Below are positions 12,817 through 25,052 of a stretch of DNA of 64,000 nucleotides, in pieces. The stretch's first letter is position 1. The number at the start of each line of letters is the position of its first letter. The notes beneath the pieces were generated by a model. That model saw only the letters and a program-made list of their open reading frames with translations, did not search any database and had not been told where the DNA came from. The position numbers and the translations under genes were made by a program. This DNA is from Thuidium tamariscinum (Eukaryota > Streptophyta > Bryopsida > Hypnales > Thuidiaceae): positions 13,326,098 through 13,390,097 of the forward strand of contig OX344756.2 of NCBI GenBank assembly GCA_947034885.2. The letters are read 5' to 3'.

Positions 12817-14801
12817 AGCCCCACGCACATCTTCAACTTCTGCGTGGGCAAGTACTTCTCCTATTACGGCCTCCAACCCCACTTGGTGCATTTCAGCAAT
12901 GGCACCACCATGGCCTCCTGGGTTCCCAAGCAGCGCTCCCACAAACCCTCCCTGGTGCTCCTCCACGCCTTCGGCCTCAACTCCCTCACCTGGTGCCGCC
13001 AAGTATCACATTTCTCCACCGCTTTTGACCTCTTCATTCCCGACCTCGTGTTCAGCGGACACTCCTTCACCACGCACAAAGACAGGACGGAGAGGTTCCA
13101 AGCGGAGTGCGTGTTCAAGTTGTTGCAGCAGCTGGAAGTGGAGGACTTTAGTGTGGTGGGGACGAGCTATGGCGGCTTCGTGGCTTACAAAATGGCAAAC
13201 ATGTATCCCAATGCGGTAAGGAAGGTGGTGATCTCGAGCTCGGCGGTGAACATGACGGCGGAGACGGATGAGGCCATGGTGAGACGGTTCAAGACGAAAG
13301 ACGTGACGGAGATATTGCAACCGAGAGATGTGGAGGGGGTGAGGAGGATGTGGGTGTTGGCGTTTCGTCGACAGCTACCGTTCGCCATTCCTGCATTTCT
13401 CTGCAACGACGTGCTAAAGGTCGGATCGCAAACCCAATTTGTGCTGGCTGGAATTTACTAATATGCGCACCGCTGGTTGGTCACATGAATTTCAGAGTGT
13501 TAGAACTGTGGCCACAAACAGGAAAAAAAGGACGGATTTGAAAGTTCGAACACTCTGGAATTCATGTGACCACAAACAGAAAAAATGGCGAATTTCAGCG
13601 AGTTATAACTGAGACATTCAATCTGCAGATGGTTGGTTTGTGTTTAAAGTCATGCTTGTTGAAATTGCGGATTTCAGAGTGTTAGAACTAAGACATTCCC
13701 TCTGCATATTGTTTATTTGTGTTTTGTGGGCATGTTCGTGAAAATGGTGGATTTCGAAGCTCCAAAAACGTGACGACACAAGTGCTCAAAACTCTGGAAA
13801 AGTCCTGGAGAAGTTTAGAAATGAGATTTAGCTGGGCTCCGGATTCTCTAAAACACAATGGCAGTGAGATTTCGCCATCCTAACGAATATGGGATCGAAA
13901 TTACTTTGCAAGTCGTCGGAGGTTCTGATCTCTTCTGGTCAGATTGGCAGGTTCTTTTTAACGCGAACAGAAAGGAGAAGCTCGAGCTGCTGGAGGGTCT
14001 GCAGCTACGGAAACCGGATGCACCTCCTCTGCCGAAAGTCACTCAGGTGGTAGTTAGTTATTATTGTTATTATTCCACATTGATGCATATGATTCAGAAC
14101 ACTCTTAAGTCTATCTACTGTGGATCACTGTTTTTGAGCAATTTTTTATCTAGCACCAATCATCTTGCATCTGCTCATGTAGAATCTCATGACTTGATGA
14201 CGACACTATCCACACCGCGTGCTTCACTGACGTGTGGACAGAAGAGTGTAGTTAGCATGATTTGTGCGGTGTGTTTATCTGTTGACATACATTATTGTAA
14301 TGTGGATGTTAATTTGCTTGCAGGAAGCTCTTCTGATATGGGGCGAGCATGACCCAGTTTTTGACGTCAGTTATGCACGCCAACTCAAAGAGTAAGTTTT
14401 CTGGTTCTTTCATCTTTCTAGCTAGCTGCGTTCGTTAGTGATCAGTGCTCTCAACACTGTAACTACGGGACTAGTGGGCTTCCAAATGCACTCTCTGACA
14501 TGTATTATTCCCATCTTGACATGTTTCTTGTCAAATCAAATTTGCACAAATTTATCAAAAATGGTCTCTTGGGAATTGATCTCATTGGCCTATGTTTTTT
14601 TTGTAAATATCCTTTATTATACCACTGCCCTAAAGTAATTTCTGCTTACCTCCTTTTTTTCGCAGATGGCTTGGTGACAATGCTGATTTGGTGATCTTGA
14701 AAGATGCTGCACATGCGCCGCAAGTTGAAGTATCCCAGGAGTACAACAAGAAGGTTCTGGAATTCTTAACAAGGCCACCTCGAGGGGAGTATCACAGGTG
14801 A
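12796..14801 (+). CDS. Alpha/beta-hydrolase fold protein (serine hydrolase)
   Basis: Exons: 12796-13419, 13951-14046, 14324-14391, 14666-14801; all introns are GT-AG and the product is 307 residues. The catalytic triad is visible. The nucleophile elbow is VGTSYGGF with Ser124, the acid is in IWGEHDPVFD (Asp250), and the histidine is in AAHAPQVE (His279). The oxyanion-hole region is LVLLHAFG. Overall it resembles the plant and MGL/ABHD6-like hydrolases annotated as alpha/beta-hydrolase superfamily proteins. The physiological substrate (lipid ester, hormone ester or other) is not evident. A short hydrophobic N-terminus is present but no clear signal peptide. The ATG at 12796 is preferred because upstream frame sequence lacks an ATG. 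It lies between two beta-xylosidases with no evident functional link. Confidence 0.9.
13479..13571. repeat. Inverted repeat (hairpin) in hydrolase intron 1
   Basis: The arm at 13479-13506 (GGTCACATGAATTTCAGAGT...) is almost perfectly complementary to 13544-13571, with two mismatches in 28 bp and a 37-bp loop. Related direct fragments (GATTTCAGAGTGTTAGAACTA) recur at about 13672, and ACCACAAACAG/GCCACAAACAG flanks occur on both sides. It is probably a decayed small transposon. Confidence 0.75.
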
Positions 14802-15745
14802 ATTTGGCCCGTTATATCGAGACTAGTTTAGCTAGAAAGTTGCTACTCCCACATCCTCGATTTTTTTATCATATCACAAACTTGTGTTCAAATTGAATGA
14901 CCCACCACTTTCTCCAAGAAAAAGAAGTTCCTGCTCAGGGAGACCCTTGCTTTGCGATGAAACCTCAAAACCTTTTGTTGTTGATGCAGCATAGTTTACG
15001 TTGCCATACTAAACTAGCTCTTTACATACACTTCTTTGGTAGGATCGACTAAGGAAGAGGAACTAAAGCATTTGGGACGTGTCGTGTTTAGCCAGTCCAC
15101 AAGACTCAAGATTCCTTGTCAACCCAAGTCGCCAAAGTCCTCTTTGCGACTTTATTTACATCTCAAAAATCACACAATTACATATGTTAAAATGCTCCAA
15201 GTGATGCAAATAGTATTTTCTACCTTAGATCACACAAATGTACCGTACAATACTAAATGGAGTCTTCATTAAAGAATCATTTGCTCCACACGAACTAAAC
15301 CTAAACATGTCCATCTAATTACTGTTCGTTGGAGTCCAAACTCAGAAGGCGGCAGAATAACGTATCAATTCATATTATTCTCTTCACATTATTCTCTTCA
15401 CCATCCCTGCAGTTGCACGAACTCTTGCAGGAATCAGCGCCACCGAAACAACTCCAAATGGAGATGAAAATGAAAATGCTGATCATTCATTACAATCTGC
15501 CAAATTCGAATGTGATTAGGCTAAGCTTGGATTTGAAAGGAAAGAAAAAGTATCAATAAATAACGAAAGAATGAATCAATTCAACTGCGAACTTGGCACC
15601 GTGTTTCTTGTGCCGGGATTGGAGCTGAATTTTATAGCATCTTTTGAAGTTTGCGAATCTTATTTTGTGATGTGCTTGTTTCTTCTTTTTTTGAGATCAA
15701 AACTGGATTTTCAATTCCCCCTTGAAAACCCAATTTTGACGCTAG
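14802..15745. other. Convergent intergenic region, hydrolase to beta-xylosidase 2
   Basis: No gene seen. It probably contains the 3' untranslated regions of the two convergent genes. Open frames in this stretch have no domain or splice support. Confidence 0.5.
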
Positions 15746-18700
15746 CTAATGTCCACCGGAAGCAGCAATGACGTCTGAATCATTGTCAAGAACGGACAAC
15801 GAGTGAATGGCGTCCCCGACGGAGAGAATGTGCTCGCCGGCTTCCACAAAGCGTGTTCCATCTTCTGTCACGGATCCCAAGTGTCGACACGGGTTGAGGC
15901 TGAGCACCACCTTTTGCAGCGCACCCGCTTCCACAAACACGGAATCAAACGCCGTGAGCTCCTTGAGAGGGGTTCCATTCTTCCCTGCGGAAGGAGGGGT
16001 CCGGAACAAGAGCACCGTGTGGTGACCTCCATGGGCTCCCACATTCTCCACATTCACATGCACATCGAAATTGGCCAACGCACATGTCCCTGGGCAGGTT
16101 CACGTTAATCGACAACTAGCTCAAAAATCTCTTAGAACTAAATTGCACCATTCGAAAGCTTCGATTGGATACCCACTGAGAAAATGTACAGTACATTACG
16201 AAATGTCAAAAAAGCATTAGAGCATGTTGAGTGACATTTCCCTCCCAATGTTGTCTAAATGAGTGCCTAAATGCGTTAATCACGAGCAGTGGTTCCTCAC
16301 ATGAGCTTTGACACTCACCTTTGAAAAGTGGGGATTGATCAAAATGAGTTTAGAATCACCTCTTTCATGTGCGAGTGTCAAAATTCATGTGTTTCTGGAT
16401 TCATGTAATCTTGTGGACCACGTCAATATAGTTGTGGAGATTACTCGCGCACCTTGTTTTGCCTTCGAGCACGCTGTTGTCGCAGTGCCCATTTGATGTG
16501 GATCGCACATCTGATCCTCAACCTCTGGCTTCTTAACAAACGTCGGCGCCACAATGAACTCATGCTTAAAATCACTATACCCCATCCCATCTCCAAACTT
16601 ATACACCGTCTCCCCCGTAAAAAATCGATACGTCCTTCCCGGATAATCTCCCCCCACCTCCGGTCTCATCCCCATATTCGTCATACTAATCTTCGTATAC
16701 TCCTCATAATACCACGACATCGGCAGCTTCCCCCCAGGATTATGCTCCCCAAACACCACTTCCGCCATCGCTTGCCCCCCAGCTTCTCCCGGGTAGCCCA
16801 CCCACATAATACTCTGAATCCCCTTATTCTCCTTCGCAAAGCCCACGTCCACTGGCCCCCCACACATGAGCACCAGAATCACAGGCTTCCCAATCGCAGC
16901 GCATTCGGTTATCAATTGCTCTTGGTATCCTGGTAAGCGCAGGCTTGTCCTGTCGAGCGCTTCCGATTCTTGCACTTGGGATAACCCCATGACGAGTATC
17001 ACAACGTCGGCATGCGATGCTGTTTCAACTGCAGATGGGATGAGATGGTTGTCGTTGCAGGCGGTGGAGATGCATCCCTGTGAGAATTGAGTTGTGGCGA
17101 ATTTGGAGAGGGCTTGTAAAGGTGTGACGTAGATGCACGGGATGCCTTCGTAGTTGCCGAGCATGGTGTGAGTGGCGTCAGCGTTGGGGCCGATGACTGC
17201 GAGGGTTAGGGTTTGGGTTTGGCGTAATGGGAGGGTGTGGAAGTCGTTCTTGAGGAGGACGATGCCTTGGCGGGCGGCTTCCAGGGAGAGCTCCTGGTGG
17301 CTTGGGGTGCAGACGGAGGAGGCGTTGAGAGAAGCGAAGGGTTGGGAGGAATAAGGGAAGTCGAACAGGCCGAGGCGCATGCGGAGGGAGAAGAGATTGG
17401 AGATGGCGTTGTCGACGCGCTGTTGGGAGACCTTGCCCAGGCGGATGGCGCCTTCGGTGTAGGAGGCCAGGTAGTCGCCGCAGTTGAGGTCCAAACCTGA
17501 AACGTGAGCAACCGGGAATCCCACCATTAGGATTCTCGATAATCTAACCATTCCTAGCAGCGACACTGTAAGGCTAGCATGGTTTCTAGCATCAAAATGG
17601 TCACAGGATTCCAACGCACCGGAGAATGCATCATTTAGATACAATGTCCAAAATTGATGAATCTTCGAGGTTTAGGGTTCATTTGATAGAAGAGTACAGC
17701 AGACGCAGGTTCTGGGATCGATTGAGGTAGTGTGCATTCTCAAAATCAACTTGTAATCCCGCTAAAGTAACCATCGACACTGTAAGCAGTTTCTATTATC
17801 ATAATGCTCCTCTGATTCCAATGCATCAGAGAATGCATTCTTTGGGTACCACGTCCAAAAGGTTAGGGTACATTTGATAGATGATTAACACCGACAATAT
17901 TGAGGTGCTGTGCATTTTCAAATTCATACTAGCGCAAGAGTATGAGTACCTCTCCCGTAGAGCTCACCTGCATTGAGAGCATCAGCAGCGGCATCTTCAG
18001 TGGTGGGGGAGTAGTTTGTGGATTCGTGCATCACCATAACAGAATCGCAGTCCGACACGATGTACCTGCGGAACAATTCAAAGGTTATTGGGAAACTTGG
18101 TACTCCAAGGAAGTATTAATGAGTGAGGAAATGAAGAATGATACTATCAATTGATCAATGACAGAGAATGATGGAGATGGTCTTAAATACGTACCCATCC
18201 AGTCCCCAAGTGTTTCTCACAGTGTTGACAAGGAAGTCATGGTTAGCGCAAGTGGGTACTCCATTCACCTTGTTGTAGGAGCACATGAGGCTCGTCGACC
18301 GCCCATCCTGCACGCAGCTCCTGAACGGAGGGTTGTACGTGTCCGCCAAGTCTTGCGCTGTCACCTGCGCACGCCAACAGGTCCATCTTGAGCCCAAATT
18401 TCAATTCCCCTCTTTTGAATGCCGAACATAGCATTCAAATCAAAAGAAACCTTACAATTACCATAACATATCATAACATACATTTAAAACAAAATAAAAC
18501 CTGCCGAGTGTTTCTTGTAGTATCAACGCAGGATGCTTGTTTCCATAACTTCCTCAGAACAATCCCATGCAAATTGAGCAAGTCACAGCTCAATTTTGTA
18601 GCAAGCTGTCCAAATACTCACATCTTCTAATCTCCAACTGTTTGTACTTGTGTACGTTATGAACATTCAAAGAAACTCCAAACCGATTGTACGTTATAAA

Positions 18701-20298
18701 CATTTAAAGACTCGGTCTCTGCTCAACCGTCTTGCCTTATGTTTTGGGCGATTGATTAGATGATCTATATATGGATTTAAGTGTTTCGAGAGGAGTATCG
18801 AATTGAAGGTTTTATTTCATACACGGCGCATGAGGTTTGATTTCCTGCTCGATAAGGAACATAGTTTTTCCGAGAGCAGTACCTATCGAATTGAAGGTTG
18901 AATTTCACAGAGAGTGACGTTTCGAGTGCTGACCTTGGCGTCGAAATGGTATCGATCGACGCCTTCCCAGTTATCAACGTCGTAGGCCGTGAAATGCTTA
19001 CAACAAGCAGAAAGTTTGAGCCGCTTGGACGTGGGAGATCCGCCCTCCTGCATTCCCCTTACGAAGGCGGCGGCGTAGGCGCTGGTGGTGGTGGGATCCT
19101 CCCCGGAGGTTTCTTGAATGCGTCCCCAACGAGGGTCGCGCGCGATGTTGATCACGGGCGACCAATACGTCAACCCCGCGAGGCCTTCGTTGTAAAACGC
19201 TCGCGCTTCCGTCGAGACGGCCTACATTGGGATAACACCATCCCCACCAAACCTTGGTGAGCAAACCAAATACATCCATCTTTCGATTTGTTTGTGCATA
19301 CAGGTGAATCCCAAAATCGTGAATACTAGCTTGTCCTAATGAGTGTACATTCTTCAAGTTAAAAGAATCGTTTCCCACCCTAAGCAGGTGGATGTCGGTT
19401 TTCAGGTTTGAGAACTCATTTAAGTCATGCTTTGGTAAATTGGGGACTCAACTTACGCTTCCAGCATTGGCGATCACAAGATCATTGTCACCAAGAACAG
19501 TCACGGATCATCCTAGATTTCGAGTTTAATTCCGGAGTTCACTTTGTGCTTTTCGCGGTTTGTTTGAGCAATCCATCCGGTGTTCTCGAGTTGCAACCTT
19601 GTTCGGGAGTTCTAGCTCTCAAATTGATGTGCTTGAAAAAACATTCAAATCGAAGCTAGACCCTCAAACACCATTCTCCTTGGATCTATGCTGTAAACTC
19701 ATCTTCTTGTCTAAAGAAACTGAGAGAAGATGGAATTTCAAAGCACCCACCACACTTTTCACTCCTCCGATCCCATTCCAGCGGTTTCATGGAAGCTCCG
19801 ACGTTGATCATGATTAGTTTTCTACCCTACTCTGGTATTCTCCAACTGCTAACATGCGAATACAATGGAAACAAGCATTTGAAGAGAGATTATATTTAGA
19901 CATGCCTGTCCAATTTGATTCCATAAGTCTTTATTGAACGACGCAGTTGTGAGTATGGGCAAAGGAAAGCTGGTTGCGCGAGGCAAAGCTCCGCCAAACG
20001 GGACATGAGCCACACCATGCAAGCCTTCTTGCCACCACTGGTACGCCGGAATGCCGAGCCTTGGAATGGCCTCCGCAGTATTGACAAGCTGAGAAACTTT
20101 CTCCTCCAACGTCAACCTCGACACCAAGTCCTTCACTCGCACCTCATCCGCCAGCGACGTGTCGCAGAACGCCATGGATTTCAAGGTTGCATCCTTGTCA
20201 AAGTTGCAAGCGTACTCCATCGCCATTGCAACTCCAGCTTGCCAAACCATCACCACCGTAAGTATGCACCCAATCTCTCGACCCACCAATGCCGCCAT
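15746..20298 (-). CDS. BXL: GH3 beta-D-xylosidase / alpha-L-arabinofuranosidase (BXL-like), gene 2
   Basis: Exons in coding order: 20298-19906, 19221-18934, 18364-18195, 18065-17968, 17496-16453, 16089-15746; the product is 778 residues. The start ATG is followed by a hydrophobic signal peptide. GH3 landmarks are [51 protein letters not shown] (nucleophile Asp289), [27 protein letters not shown] and [10 protein letters not shown]. Exons 3 and 4 are exactly the same length as in gene 1 (170 and 98 nt). The 1044-nt exon 5 covers what three exons cover in gene 1. The first intron appears to use a GC donor (CAG|GCATGT), because only this site joins the frame correctly to ...[13 protein letters not shown]. 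The role is the same as proposed for gene 1; the two genes are convergent paralogues. Confidence 0.93.
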
Positions 20299-20300
20299 TG

Positions 20301-20328
20301 CTCTCTCTCTCTCTCTCCGTCTCTCTCA
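20301..20328. repeat. CT/GA microsatellite in the 5' leader of beta-xylosidase 2
   Basis: A (CT)n run on the plus strand begins 3 bp before the start codon of the minus-strand gene, so the leader reads (GA)n. GA-rich leaders are common in plants and can bind GAGA-type factors; that role is inference. Confidence 0.8.
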
Positions 20329-22356
20329 CTCCAAAAATCTAACACTCTAACACCCTTACAAGTCTATCATTCATTTGACAAACCTTAAATCTCTACGTGA
20401 ATTCCCCCCTACGTCTCGATCGCTCATGTCACAGCTTTCAGAAATCATTACGCTGCTAGTCTGAATTGAATTTCAAGCTTCGACTGTCCAGACATCCTTG
20501 TCTACGACGAGGACGACGTAGCTACTCCATTTAACTTTCGATCTACTCTGAAGTAGTAGCTTGAGAATGCGAGAGTTGAATGAGAGCTTTGGGGATAGGA
20601 AATGCAAGGATTGAGCAGTGCACCAATTCGATGATGGTGGTGGTTGCAGGTGGATATAGACTGATCATCTGCAGCCTGGAAGGGGATGTCTGATCGAAGT
20701 CTTCGATATCTTCGTGGAGCTAGCTAACCAGTACTTGTAGGATTACATTCGATGAGTTCTAGCATCGAATTGCATTGAAAGCGTGTGAAATCAGTTCAAC
20801 GAAAGTTGAGTACTGTCTGTACATGTCTAGATTTCTAGCTGGAGTTTGCAGCTGCGCCATGCAAATGCACAGCTTGTTGTTGCATGATTGAGTCCGTCAG
20901 TGGTGCTACACACAACCTTACGAAATGAATGCACGTTAAATTGTGCAGGATGAGAAGTAGACTTGTTGCTGGAGTTAGCAAATGTGCACGGCTTGAGGAC
21001 TGAATGCTTCTAGCGTCATCAATTTCGTTGAACTGGCGATGTTCCATTACTTTAATTGGCGCGCGGCCTGAAAGCAAAGTCTTTACCTCTCCCAGTGGCC
21101 TGAAACTTCAGACCTTTGCAGCTTATTGCAGAGGCAAGGTATTGAGAAGATTATGAAATCAATGACACAACTAAGCTTAGACTTACACTGAATGCATGAT
21201 CAGACTCTTTGTTGTGGAGAATGACCGCCAGTTCCAGCAAGCTCTCCTTGGAGATTGCTATCCACCAAAATTACTGCACCGCTCTGAGATACGATATTTG
21301 ATATATTGGATCTACCATAGACTTGAATAAATTCTAGAATTAGCAATGGATCAAGGTTTTAATTAATCAAACATCTTCTTGTTTTGGTTGTATCTTGTTG
21401 ACGATTGAAAAAGGATCTCAACACATCAGTCTTTGAATGTGCTTCAGTTCTAGGACTAGAAAATTTTCAAAAAATTTGTAAACGTCTACTAATTACAATA
21501 AATTGACATTATGTAAAACTTTTAGTAATGGCAAAGCTAACTACCTCTTTTGTGACAACTTTTCTACTTGCTTTATGATTTTATGTGTATTTTATCCTTA
21601 AAGTTAAAGTGACATGAGGCTTTGATGTAGTCCATGATGCATTTGGCTCTAAATATGTTTCACTTTGGTTCAAAAGGAATAACTCAAGTTGATATAATTC
21701 AATTTGTTAACTTGTACTCAAATTAAAATATCATTGACTAAACTTTCAAGTCAATGACCAAATTAATATATGTACCGATAACATAACTAACTAGCACATA
21801 CCTCCCATCCATACTAAATATTGTAATTTTATCCAATATTGAGACAAACTTCAAAACCATTATCTTTATGAGTAAAAAATTATTAGAAGGAGTACTTCAA
21901 GAAGTATCCCAAACTCAAGAAGCAACACTAAGTGAGGGTTGATTAATTGGAAAGAAGACATAACCCATATATAATTCACACATATATAAGATGTGTAGAA
22001 CAGTCATTGTAAGAAACACTCCTTGTGTTTTTAGTAACATTCTAGCAAAATCAGGGTTTCAAACCCAAAGTGATTTGTACTTTTATAGTGGCACACTCTT
22101 AGCTCTTAATTAGAAAACACTACAAAAAACAAGTGTTCACAATGACTTATCTACAATGACTATAATTTAACAATGAGTGCAAAATGACTATAATTTTGTA
22201 GTCATTGTGAATAAGAAATTACTACTTTAATCATTGTGGACAAGGGTGAATGCAAGAAATACTTGTACTATTTGTTGCATTTGCATGATTTTTTTGGGAG
22301 TACTTTAAATTAGGAAAAAAAAATTTAATTAAAAAATATGACTAATAGATACACCT
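20329..22356. other. Upstream region of beta-xylosidase 2 and start of repeat-rich tract
   Basis: No gene seen. From about 21.3 kb the sequence becomes markedly AT-rich. At about 22119 a CACTACAAAAAAC stretch is followed by repeated CAATGACTATAAT words and an inverted GTAGTCATTGTGA. This resembles one terminus of a CACTA element, but no matching right end was found. Confidence 0.45.
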
Positions 22357-23202
22357 TTAACCCCTAAGCGCTCAAACGACCATTTTCTGGTCGCTGCCTG
22401 ACTTCGGGCAGAATTTTCGGGCAAAAAAAAAACTTTTTTCAATTTTTTTTTTTTTTCAGTTTTGAAAAAATTGGGTTTTCTTTCAACATTGATATTCAAA
22501 ACTAAGATCAATATGGTAAAAAAAAAGTTATAGCAAAAAAAGGAGAAATAGTACAAAGTGTCTCAAATTGCTGAGTGTTGAGAAACTTACTATTTGGGGG
22601 AAGTACCGATGCTCTCATTAGTACATAATTTTTATTTCTTAACAAATCAATAAAAACCACAATTTTGACCAATAAAAAAAAATTTCAAATCATAAAAATA
22701 GAAATTGTATTTTTGGTGAATTTTTGAAGTTATATCTTCAAAATTCATTTGAAGAGAATCTATAAATATTTTTTTAATTTTGATCATATGGATACTTTCT
22801 ACTTTTTGTGCTTTACATTATCTTATCTGATGCTAACTTCAAAAATGTTGTAAAGCTTATATTTTATAACACATTTGTATTTTGTCTTAATCTCTTCGGC
22901 TTTTAGAGGTTGAATATTTTGCATTTTTTTATGAATCAATAAGAAACACAATTTTGACCAATCAAAAAAATTTTCAAATCCTAAAAATAAAAATTGTATT
23001 TTTGGTGAATTTTTGAAGTTATATCTTCAAAATTCATTTAAAAATAATCTAAAAATATTTTTTTTACTTTGACTGTATTGATACTTTCTACTTTTTGTGC
23101 TTTACATTATCTTCTTTGATAATAGCTTCAAAAAAGTTGTAACACTTATATTTTATAACACTTTTGTGTTTTGTCCTAACCCCTTGGGCTTTTAGGGGTT
23201 AA
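22357..23202. mobile_element. TTAA-bounded piggyBac-like non-autonomous element with duplicated right half
   Basis: The left end is TTAACCCCTAAGCGC. The right end read inward is TTAACCCCTAAAAGCCC. TTAA flanks with CCC termini match the piggyBac signature. Just inside the left end are two short hairpins, CGACC/GGTCG and CTGCC/GGGCAG (22376-22413). The interior holds two direct copies of about 300 bp (about 22625-22918 and 22930-23202). Each contains GTATTTTTGGTGAATTTTTG and TACTTTCTACTTTTTGTGC and ends in a version of GGCTTTTAG(A/G)GGTT. No coding capacity. Confidence 0.7.
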
Positions 23203-24345
23203 GATGAAGAAAACCATTGAAGGAAATTTGTTAAAGAAATCTCTAAGTAGGAGAACTTGAAAAGTGCCAAACCTCAAGAAAATACATATTTTGATGTTTT
23301 AATTAGTAAAAAATAGGGGATTTTTTTTAAAAATAAAATAAAAATTGGCCATTTGCAACAACTTTATGGAGATGGTTATTCACCAAAAAACTCACCAAAA
23401 TCATTTTTTACATGTTTCAAAATGCACGGAAAAGGAGGCTCACTTTGTGAACTTCTACACTACATAAACATAATTATTTTTAAAATTCCTTTTCCCATTA
23501 GCTAGAAGTCCACTAGAAAACCATCTTATCAAAATTTCACCTCAAAATTTGTTTTTTTGGGTGCTAAATAGTACTAAAAATCTCCAAATTGATAAGTGTG
23601 ACATTCAATTGGGGTCTATTTTTAAATAGTTAACTATTTTTAAAAATTATGAAAGTTGTGGTGTAGTTCTTAGAGCAATTGTGGCACATTATGATTGGTT
23701 GCAACACTCTCATAAATGCAACTAGCCCTTGGTTGATTTTACAATCAACCTATATCACTATTATAGGTCAAAGAGAATCTTGTGCTAAAAAATTTATATT
23801 AATTAGAATTCCTGTAATAAATATGGCATCCTTTCAAATTCTATTTTTGTACATGAAAAAAAATTTGCATTCAAAAATGCTGCACTCTACATATGTGTAA
23901 TTGTTTAAGTGGTTGGAAATGAGTGAAATACTCTAATTCCTCTTTTCACATGTCAAATCTAAAAATTGGTCAACAAAAAATATGAGGTTAAAGAGCCTAA
24001 TATGCATACCTCCAATCAATTTATGGCTTTTCAAAATGTACTCTGCAATTTTTGTAAATGAATATCTAATGTTTTCTTTTTCTCTGAGACGTAATGTATT
24101 AGGAGCTCATTTCCATGAGCCCTCTATACTATGGAAAGTCAAGATTGCAATGAACACCTTTGCACAAAATCTTGAATAGAAAAATCATAATCAATCATTT
24201 TCAAGATTGGGGTTTTGATGTTTGAACTAGATTTCAAAAAAAAGTTTCCAAAAATATAAACTACTAATAAAAGCAATTTCATAAGATTTTATATAGCTTC
24301 AAAGTTTTGCAAACACTAGATTTTGGTGCCTTAGGCATTCAGGGG
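23203..24345. other. AT-rich, probably decayed transposon sequence
   Basis: No gene seen. The segment ends in GCATTCAGGGGTTAA (24335-24349), which looks like a right TTAA/CCC terminus whose left partner I could not identify. Confidence 0.4.
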
Positions 24346-24497
24346 TTAACCCATTAAGGACCAGGTCGATGACTAGTTGATCACTCTAGTTGAAAATGAT
24401 AGGTTTTCATTAGTAGTCACTTCACCTACTAATGAAAACATGTCATTTTCAACCAAATATTCATTTGCAGTCATTGACCTGGTCCTTAATGGATTAA
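24346..24497. mobile_element. Snap-back TTAA-bounded MITE, 152 bp
   Basis: The left end TTAACCCATTAAGGACCAGG and the right end read inward TTAATCCATTAAGGACCAGG extend into a near-complete hairpin. Inner arms GTTGAAAATGA...TTTTCATTAGTAG and CTACTAATGAAAA...TCATTTTCAAC are also complementary. Flanking TTAA and CCC-type termini suggest piggyBac-like mobilisation. It abuts another terminus, sharing its TTAA. Confidence 0.8.
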
Positions 24498-24638
24498 GCA
24501 AGTGGACTTGCCCAATGCCTTGATTACACAAAATAACCTGCCCACAAATGAATGGCACAATTTTTGTCAAGGGTTTATGATGCAAATGTAGATGTAATAG
24601 ATTGGGTAGTGTCAATTCTAATGGAGAGGGGGGGGTGT

Positions 24639-24869
24639 CACGGTGAACTAGCCCCCTTGCTCAATCACTCCAAGTAATTTTAGAGGTGCAAGTAAAACAA
24701 AAAGCCCCTTACTTTGTACTTAACTAATTTACTATGTACACACCACCTAGATAATTTGGGGCCTCTGGTTGCAAATATGAATTCAGAATTTGCAAAAAAA
24801 ATTATTTGCAAAAATTAAAAAATTCCAGCATTGTCCCAAGCGGCTGAGCAAGGGGATCAGTCCACCCTG
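24639..24869. mobile_element. CAGGG-terminated small inverted-repeat element, copy 1 of 3
   Basis: The left end CACGGTGAACTAGCCCCCTT and the right end read inward CAGGGTGGACTGATCCCCTT form imperfect terminal inverted repeats over about 22 bp. The interior contains AAAACAAAAAGCCCC and ATATGAATTC(A/T)(A/G)AATTTGC, also present in the copies at 58480-58931. No open frame and no clear target duplication. Confidence 0.7.
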
Positions 24870-24938
24870 GCCATTATGGGAGTACTTACATTTGTACTTT
24901 ACATACCTCAGTAAGGTAGAAGGCTCTTAAATGGAGCA

Positions 24939-25052
24939 GGTTCTAAAATGGTGCCCTACCTCAAATGTACAATATTTGTACATGTTTCTTTTTCATAACC
25001 TACAGTAGTGTACTGACAATGTACATTTTAGCTAGGGCACCATTTTAGAGCC
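24939..25052. repeat. Inverted repeat of about 32 bp arms
   Basis: The arm at 24939-24970 (containing TTCTAAAATGGTGCCCTA) is nearly complementary to 25021-25052 (TAGGGCACCATTTTAGAG). It is probably a small MITE; no target duplication is evident. Confidence 0.65.

Noticed and set aside
22119-22250. CACTACAAAAAAC terminus suggesting a CACTA element
   Set aside because: No matching right end with TTTGTAGTG and no 3-bp target duplication found.
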